Shown here one piece after another: positions 42,931 to 53,768 of a stretch of 64,000 nucleotides of DNA. Below the pieces are notes generated by a model. It saw nothing but the letters and a program-made list of their open reading frames with translations. It searched no databases and had not been told where the DNA came from. Location of the stretch: positions 178,674,356 through 178,738,355 of the forward strand of contig CM062297.1 of NCBI GenBank assembly GCA_031216915.1. Direction: 5' to 3'. Both the position numbers and the translations under genes were made by a program. Every line of letters begins with the position of its first letter. Positions within the stretch are counted from its first letter, which is position 1. Source of the DNA: Pictodentalium vernedei. Lineage: Eukaryota; Mollusca; Scaphopoda; Dentaliida; Dentaliidae.

Positions 42931-44530
42931 GTTAAAACACAGAATCCAAATTTTACGGACTCAGCTAGGAATCTCAATTACGGAATGCTTTATAAGTATA
43001 CACTGATGGCACAATTTGAAGGCCTGGGCGAAGGTATAGCTAGGAAGTAGTGGTACACGTCAATATTAATGGATGGTAGTTTAGTCAATAGTACTGGTAC
43101 AAGGTCGCAATGGAACAAGCCTGCTGTAGAAGTTAATGGTAGGACAGATAGACCATAGCCTGTAGTGGTCTTGGAGCTTTGGCGACAAGATGGAAACGGA
43201 ATCCCATTTGTGGAATCCCTTTTTTGGAATCCCATTTGTGGAATCCCTTTTTAGGAATCCCATTTTCTGAAATGAGGATAAGAGTCGTATAAAAAATCCC
43301 TCAATGAGGTCTAATTTACTACGACTCTTATCCTCATTTGACAAAAAACGGATTCTCCAGAAGGAATCCCATTTGCGGAATCCCTTTTTAGGAATTCCAT
43401 TTGTGGAATCCCTTTTTTCTGAAATGAGGAAAAGAGTCGTATTAAAAATCCCTCAATGAGGGATTTTTAATGGTCCTCATAACCTCAAAATTCAATGAGG
43501 CTATGAGGGATAATAAATGAGGACTCATTGAGGGATTTTTAATACGACTCTTATCCTCATTTCAGAAAAAGGGATTCCACAAATGGGATTCCTAAAAAGG
43601 GATTCCGCAAGTGGGATTCCTAAAAAGGGATTCCGCAAATGGGATTCCTTCTTGAGACCTTTATTCAGATTGAGGTTCACAGAGGGAGGTTCATTGAGGG
43701 ATTTTTAATACGACTCTTATCCTCATTTCAGAAAAAGGGATTCCACAAATGGGATTCCTAAAAAGGGATTCCGCAAATGGGATTTCTTCTGGAGAATCCC
43801 TTTTTTTGTCAAATGAGGATAAGAGTCGTAGTAAATTAGACCTCATTGAGGAATTTTTTATACGACTCTTATCCTCATTTCAGAAAATGGGATTCCTAAA
43901 AAGGGATTCCAAAAAAGGGATTCCACAAATGGGATTCCGTTTCCATCTTATCGCCAAAGCTCCAATGCCACTACAGGCTATGGTCTATCTGTCCTACCAT
44001 TAACTTCTACAGCAGGCCTGTTCCATTGCGACCTTGTACCAGTACTATTGACTAAACTACCATCCATTAATATTGACGTGTACCACTACTTCCTAGCTAT
44101 ACCTTCGCCCAGGCCTTCAAAATGTTCCATCAGTGTATACTTATAAAGCATTCCGTAATTGAGATTCCCAGCCGAGTATGTAAAATTTGGATTCCGTGTT
44201 TTAACATCAGGCATTACACTTACCCACAGTACCTCTTGGCCTAGCATTACATACTACCTATACAAGTCATAGGATAACAAGACGCATTAGGCGGATTAAT
44301 AGTACTAAGGACTAACATGGGACCTGTAGGGGAGAACGCGTACACCCTACACTACCACACTAGGCGACCATGCATTACACCCACCCACCCACAATAACGT
44401 CTGGCCCCACATTACATACTACCTATATTAGTTATGGGGTGACATAAAGCATTAAGTCGATTAGTAGTATCAACGGCTGTCGGGGGCCCACAGAGCTATA
44501 TATTGTCCATACTATACTGTTGTTCTATAC
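42611..44530. repeat. Near-perfect palindrome, arms of about 950 bp
   Basis: TATAGAACAA at 42611 pairs with TTGTTCTATA ending 44530; TGGAAACGGA at 43191 pairs with its complement ending 43945; both give a centre near 43570. Scattered mismatches (for example GGCACAATTTGAAGG versus GGAACATTTTGAAGG) show it is not an exact assembly duplicate. The centre (about 43200-43935) holds nested smaller palindromes built from GGAATCCC, GAGGATAAGAGTCGTA and AAAATCCCTCAATGAGG. Confidence 0.85.
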
Positions 44531-45235
44531 AATGTTTACTTATCGAAATAAAAAATCCTCGAAATGCACTTCAAGAAAATCGCATCATGAAAAATAGTCA
44601 TCCTGAGTTAATTCCATCTTTCACAGTTACTAAATGATGAAACATCGAAAACTGATCATTCCTGCAAAAGGTCTGATTTAATGTTAGGACAGTGTGAATT
44701 GCTCAAAGTTCTCCGCCTGAGCATTTCGTCCACTGAGTTCCAATGTGTTCTATGTGCCTGCTGGCACATCGAACACATTGGAACTCAGGGGACGATTTGT
44801 TTAGCACATATTCAATTCCCTGAATAATACCAAATAATAAGCAACCTGATAATTCTATCATAAATGTGTTTGCATTTCAGTTACTAGAATCAATTTTATG
44901 CCCCCTTTCATGGCTTCAATCTAAAAAAAAATATTTTCGGTAGTAAATTTCAAAATATGGTGAGTGGCCAGGACGTGGTTTCCCCCTCCCGGTCCCTCCC
45001 CCATGTTGGAAATTCACCACCCTACACCCCCCCCCCCCCCCACCAATCGAAAACCTCCAGCCACGTCCGTAATAAAATGATTAGGGTCGACATGGAAATT
45101 AGGATCGGTTGAGAAACCCGAACCATTTCATTTTTTCCCTCAGCCGAAGAAAGTGCTCTTGACTAAAAGTCTTTACACAAAATTATATAACAACTTTATT
45201 CACCGGACTCCAGAATAATGTAATACAAAGAGTTC
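44531..45235. other. Noncoding stretch with a ~33-bp-arm hairpin
   Basis: Inverted repeat at about 44725-44797: TCGTCCACTGAGTTCCAATG with TGTTC pairs with GAACACATTGGAACTCAGGG and GACGA. A C-run of about 16 bases at 45028-45043. Confidence 0.5.
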
Positions 45236-45479
45236 CCCGTGGGAATTTCGGGAAGTGTAGCATTGCCTGTTTTTTGTGGTAAATAAGCTCTGTTTTCCTG
45301 GTAAAAAATCAGTAGCCAATAGGACCCGGCAACCATTGTCTGGAGTGGACGTCCTCCCTCTAACATTGGTAAAATGGTATAAACGATTGGCAAGTCTTGA
45401 CTTTATACTTTCGCTGCGGTCACAGATGCCAGCGGTCATGATTCACCACTGTGTAGAAATATGTGTCCTTAAACACCAA

Positions 45480-45542
<63 letters not shown>

Positions 45543-45547
45543 AAATA
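45236..45547 (+). repeat. SINE-like / LINE-3'-end repeat, copy 2, with (AAAT)n tail
   Basis: Same landmarks as the copy at 40818, with an extra segment inside, ending AAACACCAATAAATAAAT and then about 15 repeats of the tetranucleotide (45480-45545). A 3' tail of short tandem repeats is normal for some LINEs and their SINEs, and fixes the orientation. No tRNA-type promoter recognised. Confidence 0.65.
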
Positions 45548-46286
45548 GAGTGTTTGCGGAAGTTGGTAACCAAACCATCCGCAAAACGTTCCTTCATAAA
45601 CGACTACCCGAATTTATTATATTCAGAGGCTAAGTCTTTTTGTACATCTTATTTATAAGTAACATTTTGAAAATAAAACTATAAACACAGACAGCTATGA
45701 AAAGAATAAGCAGAATCTTCTATGAATCAAATGGATATTGTAATGGCTTGTATTTGGGAAAACATATTAATGCGTTAATTAATCTATTCGTTAATTTGAT
45801 CTAATTAACCTGTTTAAGTAAAAACATCTGTTCAAAGTAACCTGTGTTTCCACGCATTGAATTTTAACCCAGGAGGTATTTACCTCGAAAACATTTTTTA
45901 CTCATTGCTGAAAGGAACTCGTTTACTTCGTTCCAGTTAGGAATCAAAAACTTCGATTTTGAGGCAAAACATGAACGTTTTTAGTTTTAGTTATCTGAGA
46001 ATTTTTGACAGTGACATCTGTTATTCATCTTCGGATAAATATTATTTGTGTAACAAAGAAGAAATACTGGTTCGTTGCGTCATCTGAAAATCCATTTTTT
46101 CTGGTGATGGTTGGGTTACTTTGAAAGCAAACAATAACAACAATTTGTGACTGACCAATTTAATGTTGTAATAACATATCCGGTAATTTTATAAGCAGCC
46201 GGGGCATTAATCCAATGCATTCTTCGAAAAACAACACGCGGACGCTTTCGCAATTGTGATGGTGGCAACCAGGATGTTCCTGCGCT
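45548..46286. other. Unassigned noncoding stretch
   Basis: AT-rich; nothing recognised up to the assembly gap. Confidence 0.35.
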
Positions 46287-46386
46287 NNNNNNNNNNNNNN
46301 NNNNNNNNNNNNNNNNNNNNNNNNNNNNNNNNNNNNNNNNNNNNNNNNNNNNNNNNNNNNNNNNNNNNNNNNNNNNNNNNNNNNNN
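46287..46386. other. Assembly gap (100 N)
   Basis: Exactly 100 unknown bases, a standard placeholder size, so the true distance is unknown. The start of helentron-like copy 2 lies in or before it. Frames translated across it are meaningless. Confidence 1.
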
Positions 46387-48305
46387 CAATTTGAACCAAA
46401 TTTGATATGAGATGATAATGGGTCATAAGTAGTTGAATGATTCAAAAAAAAATTTTCTCATTGCCCCGTGGGAACCTCGGGAGCTAAAAATAGGAAAAAC
46501 CTTAAAACTGCCATATCTCCAAAAACTACACGGCACAGAGAATTCTTATTTTGTATAAAGCTTACATTTACTCACAGTAGAATAGAATGGTTAAAAAAAA
46601 ATCCCTATTGGTTTGGCAAATGGGAAAAACATTAAAAAATCTTCTTCTCCAGATCCAGCAGGCAGAATCTTTCGATATTTGGTATGCAACATTGTTGGGT
46701 GGATCTGATTCAAGTTTTGTTCAAATCGGCCCCCTGGGTTCATATTTGGGCTCAGTATAGGAGCCCGATTTCGAACTTGGTGCATTTCAGGCAAATTTCT
46801 TAAAAAATCTTTTTCTTCAGATTGAGCAGGCAGAATCTTTTGATATTTAGTATGCAACATTGTGGGGTGGATCTGATTCAAGTTTGTTCAAATCGGCTCC
46901 CTAAATTCATATTTGGGCTCACTATAGAAACTCGAATTCGAACTTAGTGCATTTCAGGCAAATTTCTTCAAAAATCTTCTTCTCCAGATCCAGCAGGCAG
47001 AATCTTTTCATATTTGGTATGTAACATTGTGGGGTGGATCTGATTCAAGTTTGTTCAAGTTGGCTCCCTAGATTCATATTTGGGCTCACTATAGAAGCTC
47101 GAATTTGAACTTAGTGCATATCAGGCAAATTTCTTCAAAAATCTTCTTCTCCCGATCCAGCAGGCAGAATCTTTTCATATTTGGTATGCAACATTGTGGG
47201 GTGGATCTGATTGAAGTTTGTTCAAATCGGCCCCCTGAATTCATATTTGGGCTCACTATAGAAGCCCGAATTCGAACTTAGTGCATTTCAGGCAAATTTC
47301 TTAAAAAAATCTTCTTCTCCAGATCCAGCAGACAGAATCTTTTGATATTTGGTATGCAACATTGTGGGGTGGATCTGATTCAAGTTTGTTCAAATTGGCT
47401 CCCTATATTCATATTTGGGCTCACTATAGAAGCTCGAATTCGAACTTGGTGCATTTCAGGCAAATTTCTTCAAAAATCTTCTTCTTCAGATCCAGCAGGC
47501 AGAATCTTTTCATATTTAGTATGCAACAGTGTGGGGTGGATCTGATTCAAGTTTGTTCAAATCGGCTCCCTAGATTCGTATTTGGGCTCACTATAGAAGC
47601 TCGAATTCGAACTTGGTGCATTTCAGGCAAATTTCTTCAAAAATCATCTTCTCCAGATCCAGCAGGCAGAATCTTTTGATATTTGGTATGCAACATTGTG
47701 GGGTGGATCTGATTCAAGTTTGTGCAAAACGGCCCCCTGGGTTTATATTTGGGCTCAGTATAGGAGCCCAAATTTGAACTTAGTGCATTTCAGGCAAATT
47801 TCTTTGAAAATCTTCTTCTCAAGATTCAGCAGGCAGAATCTTTTGATATTGGGTATGCACCCTGCTTAGGGGGGGTGAGATTCAAGTTTGTTCAAGCCAA
47901 GTCCCTGGGTTCATATTTGGGCTCACTGTGGTAGCCTGAATAATAACTTAGTTCAAAATGATGAATTTTCTTTAAAAAATCTTCTTCTTGAGATCCAGCA
48001 GTCGGAATGTTTTGATATTTGGTGTGCAGCATCCTTAGGGGGGTGAGATTCAAGTTTGTTAAAGCCAAGTCCCTGAGTTCATATATGGGCTCCCTGTGGG
48101 AGCCTGAATTATAACTTAGTTCAATATGAGGAATATTCTTTAAAAATCTTCTCTTTTTTTTAGATCCACTGGTTAGAATCTTTGGATATTTGGTATAAGC
48201 TTTTCTTAAGAGGAGCAGATGCAACTTGTTGAAATCAATTCTCTAGGTTGATATTTAGGCTACCATGTCAGGTGAGCGCCCTCAGGCCCCTTGGGGCCTC
48301 TTGTT
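46387..48305 (+). mobile_element. Helentron/HINE-like element, copy 2 (start lost in gap)
   Basis: Begins inside the leader shared with the other copies (TTTGATATGAG, GGGTCATAAGTA, CGTGGGAACCTCGGGAGCTA). The core is a tandem array, and the end is GTCAGGTGAGCG, then the hairpin AGGCCCCTTGGGGCCT and CTTGTT at 48305. Confidence 0.65.
46630..48190 (+). repeat. About nine tandem units of about 168 bp
   Basis: AATCTTCTTCTCCAGATCCA recurs near 46636, 46807, 46975, 47142 and so on, followed by GATATTTGGTATGCAACATT, GGATCTGATTCAAGTTTGTT and ATATTTGGGCTCACTATAG. The later units drift toward the version seen in copy 1. Confidence 0.8.
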
Positions 48306-49190
48306 GTTAAAAACGCTGCTGCTGGCAATGACCTTTGAGCTTAGTTTAGTTAGGCATCAATATTTCCCTTTGGCACACCCTGCAGGGCACATTTATGATT
48401 GGATCACTTTGAAAACTGGTATGCTTGTTTGGGGTGACCTCTGAATGGGAGCTATTGAGTTTCTTTTATTTCGGTCAAAAAAGGTTGAAGTTGGCAATGA
48501 CCTTTGGACTTAGTTTAGTTATGCATCCGTATTTCCCTTTCGCACACCCTACCGGGCTCATTTATGATTGGGTTGCTTTGAAACTTGGTATACTTGTTTG
48601 GGGTGACCCCTAGATGGGAGCTATCGATTTTCGTCCATTTCTGTCAAAAAACTTTAACACCAACATTTGAACTTAATGCATTTGGTGCATTTGTGCAGCA
48701 ACATCCCTTTTGCACTCCCTACAGGTAATATTTATGAATTTCCATAAAAAATACAAAACAAAACCCATTGCCACTATCAGCAATCTTCAAACTTAGTACA
48801 TTTGTGCATTAAAATCTTCCTTTGGCATGCCTCAGAGGGCTCATTCATTATCAGGTTGTTTTGAAACTTGTTATGCTTTTTCACGGTGACCATGGTAGGA
48901 GCTATCAATTTTCTTTTCATTTCCATAAAAACTGTTCTTGTTAGAAACAACCTTTGAATTTAGTGCATTTTTGCATTGACATTTTTCTCTAACATGATCT
49001 ACAGGGTGCATTTTTCATGGGATTGTTTTTTTAACTTGGTATGCTTTTTAAGTGAGACCTCTAGGTAAGAGCTATCGATTAGAATTCATTTCTGTGAAAA
49101 AAGTTGCTGTTTACAATGACCTTTAATCTTATTGCATTTGTGTATCAGCATTCTTCCTTTCACCATCTCTACAGTTTTAATTGAAAAATG
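48306..49190 (+). repeat. About six diverged tandem units of about 160-175 bp
   Basis: Units share AATGACCTTTGAgCTTAGT, TTCCcTTTGGCACACCCT, ATTTATGATTGG and GGGAGCTATcGA (starts near 48310, 48485, 48650, 48766, 48930 and 49104). A different repeat from the helentron core next to it, immediately after that element's end. Confidence 0.65.
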
Positions 49191-49474
49191 CATGGATAGC
49201 CCCGATGTCGTGCACACACAATGCTGTTATGTTGAAGTTTCACCAAATAACAATGGAACCAATGATCTTCAATTTCGCTTATAACTTATCAAGTGCAAGT
49301 TTGTCAAGTTGAGCTACAGTGTCATTGACACTTTTATTTATTCAATTAACAGGAGTTTACTCTTTTACCCATATGGAATAACAGATCATATTTTCACTAC
49401 ATGTGTGGTAAATGATTTTGTGTTTGGAACTTATAGTCAGTCAACAGCGTTATTCTATAAAGAGATAAATAATT
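49191..49474. other. Unassigned spacer
   Basis: Nothing recognised. Confidence 0.3.
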
Positions 49475-49664
49475 GAGTGAGCTCCACAGGAGCAGTGTTT
49501 ATAGTGGTAAACAAGTTCTGCTTTACAAGTTAAATATGACTGGGTTGGAGGTCATCTAAAGTTGCCAACGTAGGAATAAAAGATTAGCTTAACTTGACTT
49601 TATACATGTATTGCAGTCATTATATAGCCATAGATGATGAAAGTGACATTAAACCAATAAACTT
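49475..49664 (+). repeat. SINE-like / LINE-3'-end repeat, copy 3
   Basis: GTGGTAAACAAGTTCTG, TTAACTTGACTTTATACATG, GCAGTCAT and AAACCAATAAAC match copies 1 and 2. More diverged at its left end. Confidence 0.5.
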
Positions 49665-49669
49665 CAATG

Positions 49670-50330
49670 AGTTTGAGCACCCGTCCAAAATGTGCGAGTC
49701 GGGATGTTCCTTCCATACTGCAGCCAGAGTTGGCTGCGGTTATGGCTTCTTTTTCTTACATGGAAGAGCACGAAAAAGGGGATTAGTCAACAAGTTTATC
49801 AACGGGAAACTCGGCGAGATCTGGGGTCAGATCGCGAGTTGGAGAGCATTCTCCGTCCCTTCAGCAGTCGGGGTCGACTGTTTCTGTCGTGAGAAACTTC
49901 ATTGAGTCAGAGCCCCCGTCCCCGCTTGCGATTCAGGATGCTCCTTCCACACTTCAGCCGAGGGCGGCTGTTGTCACGGCTTCCTCTTCTTCCATGGAAA
50001 AGCACGCTAAGGGGTAGAAGCCTACAAGTTTCTAAACGGAACGCTCGGCGAGATCAGGAGCAGATCGTGAGTTGGAGAGCTCTCTCTGTTCTGTTAGCAT
50101 TCAGGGTCGACTGTTTCCGCTTTGAGAAACTTTAGTGAGTTGCAGTCCGGGACGCACCTTCCACACTGCAGCCAGGGCCGGTTGCAGCTATGGCTTCTTC
50201 CTCTGCTTCATCGACGAAGCATGTTAGTCTGCAGACTAGCTGTCCGACTTTCCATGTCCAAGCTGTTCCATGGAGACATACTCAGTCTTCACCACTAAAG
50301 TCGGATTAACCTACAGCTAGTGATTCAAGG
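49670..50330 (+). repeat. Tandem units of about 229 bp
   Basis: Two full units and a partial third share GGATGTTCCTTCCAtACTGCAGCC, GGCTTCTTtTTCTTcCATGG, CTCGGCGAGATC, GATCGcGAGTTGGAGAGC and GGGTCGACTGTTTC (starts near 49670, 49906 and 50134). Composition is GC-richer and more gene-like than nearby sequence, so it may derive from coding sequence of a mobile element (a DIRS-type gag is one possibility), but no domain can be shown. Confidence 0.55.
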
Positions 50331-52255
50331 CATTTTCATACGGGACAGGCGTCAAAAGATCTGGCGTCAGATCTCCGTCCTGTAAGCAGCATCCCAGTAG
50401 TCGCAGGTTCAGCCGTCAACAGTCTCCGGAAGTGAGCTGTCAGACGGTGCTGGGTTGGTCCAGTCATCTGTTCATTCGGATGGTGTTGACCATGTTTTTC
50501 AGATAGAACATTCAAATGGTGAGAGGGTTTTGGAGGATGATTCTCCATCCCTCACGGAACAGCACATTAAGACGATGAATTTTATTCATAAGTTCTTTCG
50601 GATCTTGTTCCATCTGAACAAAAGTCTGCGTTTGCTAGGCAAAACACAGCTTAGAAGTTCTTTCCTTCCCAGGTCATTCTGCTTAGGTGTCGAAGGCCTC
50701 TGGTCCGTTTAATGATGCCACCCTTGGCCTAGCAATAGAATAAGAAAGGCAAATGATCTATTCTTTATGAACAGAAGATTGCCAGCTTACAGTTAGGCTG
50801 AGACAGCTGTCTCGTTTGGAATAGGGCCGTTAGAAGGAAAGTGTTATATTCCTAGGCGTCGGAGGCATTTAGTTCTATTGTTGATGCCATAGTAGCCTTA
50901 TGTAATATTAGAGCTGTCTTTTCTTATACATTAGTGGCTAATGTCATAAGTCTCCATTTAATGAGCTGTCCAAGGCCGCAGGGTAACACACAGATATCTG
51001 TCTTCACCGTTATATGACTTTTAGGCTGTGTTAGCTACGCTGAGCCCGCTATCTTTTTGGAATAAGGGCGTTAGAAGGAAAGATTACGTTCTTTCCTTCT
51101 CACTGTGGTATTCCTAGGGGTCACAGGCATTTAGTCCTATTGTTCTCACCTTAGTAATGTTATGTGAATTAAGAGCGGTCTGTTTCTATAACATTAGCGG
51201 CTAACGTCATAGTGGCCTTATATAATTTACAGCAGTCTTATACATTGCGTCTAATGTCGTAAGTCTCCATTTAGTGAGCGTTCCAAGGCCGCTGGTGAGA
51301 CAGATATCTGTCTTCATGTCTTTTTAGAAATACGGCCGCTAGAAGAGTGGTCCTTTATTCCTTACCTTGAGCGACTTACATCGTAAGTCTCCTTTTTGTG
51401 AGCTTTCAAGTTCACAAGTTACACCGAGATATCTGTCTTCACGGAGATGAAGACTTCTTAGCTGTGCTAGCTAATCCGAGACTGCTGTCTCTTTGGAATT
51501 AGGGCCTTTAAAAGGAAAGAGTATGTTGTTTCCTTCTCAGTGATGCATTCTTTGGTGTCTGAGGCTTTTGGTCCTTTTGTTGATGCCTTATTAGTATCAA
51601 GTGTGGCCATTTTTCCTTAACTTGAGCGACTAACGTCGTAAGTCTCCATTTAGTGAGCTTTCTAAGGTCGCAAAATTACACCTAGATATCTGTCTTCACG
51701 GAGATGAAGCCATCTAAGCTACGTTAGCTAGGCTGAGACTGTTGTCTTCAGGGAATAGAACCGCTAAAAGGAAAGAGTACATTTTTTCCTTCTCGGTGTT
51801 GTTTTCTTAGGTGTCACAGACTTTAGTCTTATTGTTGACACCATAGTAGCCTAGCTAGAATTATGAGCAGTGTTTTTTCTCTATCATTAGCGGCTTTCAT
51901 TGTAAGTCTCTTTGAGTGAACTTCTGGGGCCGCAGTTTACAGCCATATAATTGTCTTCACGAGTAGAAAGACCTTTAGCTGTGTCAGCTAGGCTGAGACC
52001 ACTGTCCTCTCGTACAAGGTACCGTTCTAAGGAAAGAGGTTGTTCTTTCCTTAACGGTATTATTTTGTGTTTGTTGTCTGAGGCTTTTAGCCCTATTGAT
52101 CACGCCATATTAACCTATTGAGAATAATTAGCATTCTTTCGAATGCCTGTAGTTAGTTCCTTTTTCAGGAATATATTTCCTGCTTTAATCAGAACGAGGC
52201 GCAAGGAGTTCATCTGGGTTTTTATGATCGGGTGCCTGAACTTAGTTTTTCGTCG
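50331..52255 (+). repeat. Tandem units of about 235-260 bp, with unique sequence before
   Basis: From about 50790 to 52140 units share GCTAGGCTGAGACtGcTGTC, GGAAAGAGTacaTTcTTTCCTTCTC, AGGTGTC...GCaTTTAGTCcTATTGTTG and GTAAGTCTCCaTTTaGTGAGC (starts near 50795, 51030, 51470, 51727 and 51985). 50331-50790 has one readable frame (50455-50712) with no recognised domain. Confidence 0.55.
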
Positions 52256-52427
52256 CCCACTTCATTTTAAATCCAATCTATTGTTGTGGATTATATATTT
52301 CCACTCAGAGGATTTTGGATATTATTATGTCTATATTGTCACCCACTTCATTTTAAATCCAATCTATTGTTGTGGATTATATATTTCCACTCGGAGGATT
52401 TTGGATATTATTATGTCTATATGGTGT
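52256..52427 (+). repeat. 86-bp tandem duplication
   Basis: CCCACTTCATTTTAAATCCA starts at 52256 and again at 52342; the two copies differ at about two bases, so the duplication is recent. Confidence 0.9.
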
Positions 52428-53768
52428 ATTGTTTGGGGCCATGGCGTACTGTCTTGATTTCAAGGGATATGTCAACACTATATCAGCAGGTCTATTCCTT
52501 ACAATAGTGCCATGTTCATCACGTCCCTCTCCAACCTTAGTGGCATTATGGAGTTGGTCAGACATGATGGTGCCCTACGGATTTATACTATTCTAGATGA
52601 CTAACACTAAAGCGTTACGAGTTGCGCTGGGTCAAAATTGGTTATGCTTGTTTTGACTAACGATAAGCTTCTATTAGCTGTATTACTCTTTATTGAGAAT
52701 AGTAGAAGCAGTATAGCTTTGGGAATGTAGCATGAGGTTTCCTTTTCCTATAGTGAAAAAGGAAGTTGTCACTGTTCCAAGCTTTAGTATTACTGCACCG
52801 GCCTTATTTATCTAGCGATTCAAGGAATGTGGGGGAGGGGTAATTATATGCAAGTCTTTCATTGCTCTTCGATTGGCGGGTGGATTGTGGTCTAACGCGA
52901 CTTCAGGGGCGCATCTGCTCTTTAGTTGGTTTGCTTCCTGCAGTTGTCCGTTCATAAGTCGTATACAAGCATATGGTTCCTGAACAGTAACTGTTTCTGG
53001 ATTCCGAATTCTTTCATGAATACATTAGGTTGATATTGCTAGCCTCTGTGTACCTGTGTGGCAGGCATGTCGGTTATCTGGGCGCAATTCTCCAAATATG
53101 GCAATTAGTCCACTCTTTCGCTCAGAGTTGTTAGCTTTTGTTATGACGTATGAGTCTATTCCTCAGGTTAAATTGCATTAACATTGTTTTATTCCTTCAG
53201 TTTCCTGGTTATATTTTGTATCGCTTGGTTATGCCGATGATAAGGCTGTATTCAGGCGAGGGTACATGCGGGATTCTGTTGGTTGCGTGCATAATATGTA
53301 TTAATCATTAGACAGACGTATTTCTTGAATAGATTCTCATAAAATTCTTGCTCAGTGTCAGTATAAGAGCTTATGAGAATTTTGGGCTAGTTGGATCAGT
53401 TATGGATTTTCCTACAGGCCATCTATGCGTACGTTCTCTATTTTTGGCTTCATTATTTGGAGTGGTATATTCTTTCTCTGAACAGTCATTGGTTTTAATG
53501 GACCTTGGGAACAATGTTTTATTTGGGGACAGTCCTTGACAAATTTTTATTCATATCCCGTAACAGGTTCTGAATCCATTCTTCAACTGGAAGCGGTACA
53601 CAAAGGGAATCCTACTCTCTCATTCTCATAGATTGAACGGTTACAATTTGGAAGTTCATTATTGGAATTTACTTGTACACCTGAACATGGTCACCTTTTG
53701 GTTGGCTCAGAAGCGTATAAGTTCTGTCAGATAACTTTCCATTGGGATTCAGTTGGACAGGTTTAAGG
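52428..53768. other. Unassigned noncoding stretch
   Basis: Some readable fragments on the plus strand (for example 53348-53539) but no family recognised; possibly decayed mobile-element coding sequence. Confidence 0.35.

Larger units (their letters stand above)
41515..44530 (+). repeat. Long dispersed repeat, copy 2, partly folded into a palindrome
   Basis: The first 320 bases match copy 1 at 33060 (CGAAACGGTTGACGTTGCTA at 41679 or nearby, GTCGTGACGTCATGAT). Tandem units follow, and from 42611 the sequence is one arm of a palindrome that ends at 44530. No coding capacity: open frames here are repeat-derived. Confidence 0.65.

Noticed and set aside
45480-45547. CRISPR-like or functional short tandem array
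   Set aside because: A plain AAAT tetranucleotide tail of a dispersed repeat; no spacers.
46116-46445. Frames translated across the N run
   Set aside because: Half or more of each frame is unknown sequence.
52143-53768. Possible DIRS or other retroelement RT (a YADD-like word near 53228)
   Set aside because: A single four-residue match in a frame full of stops; no neighbouring RT motifs or recombinase.
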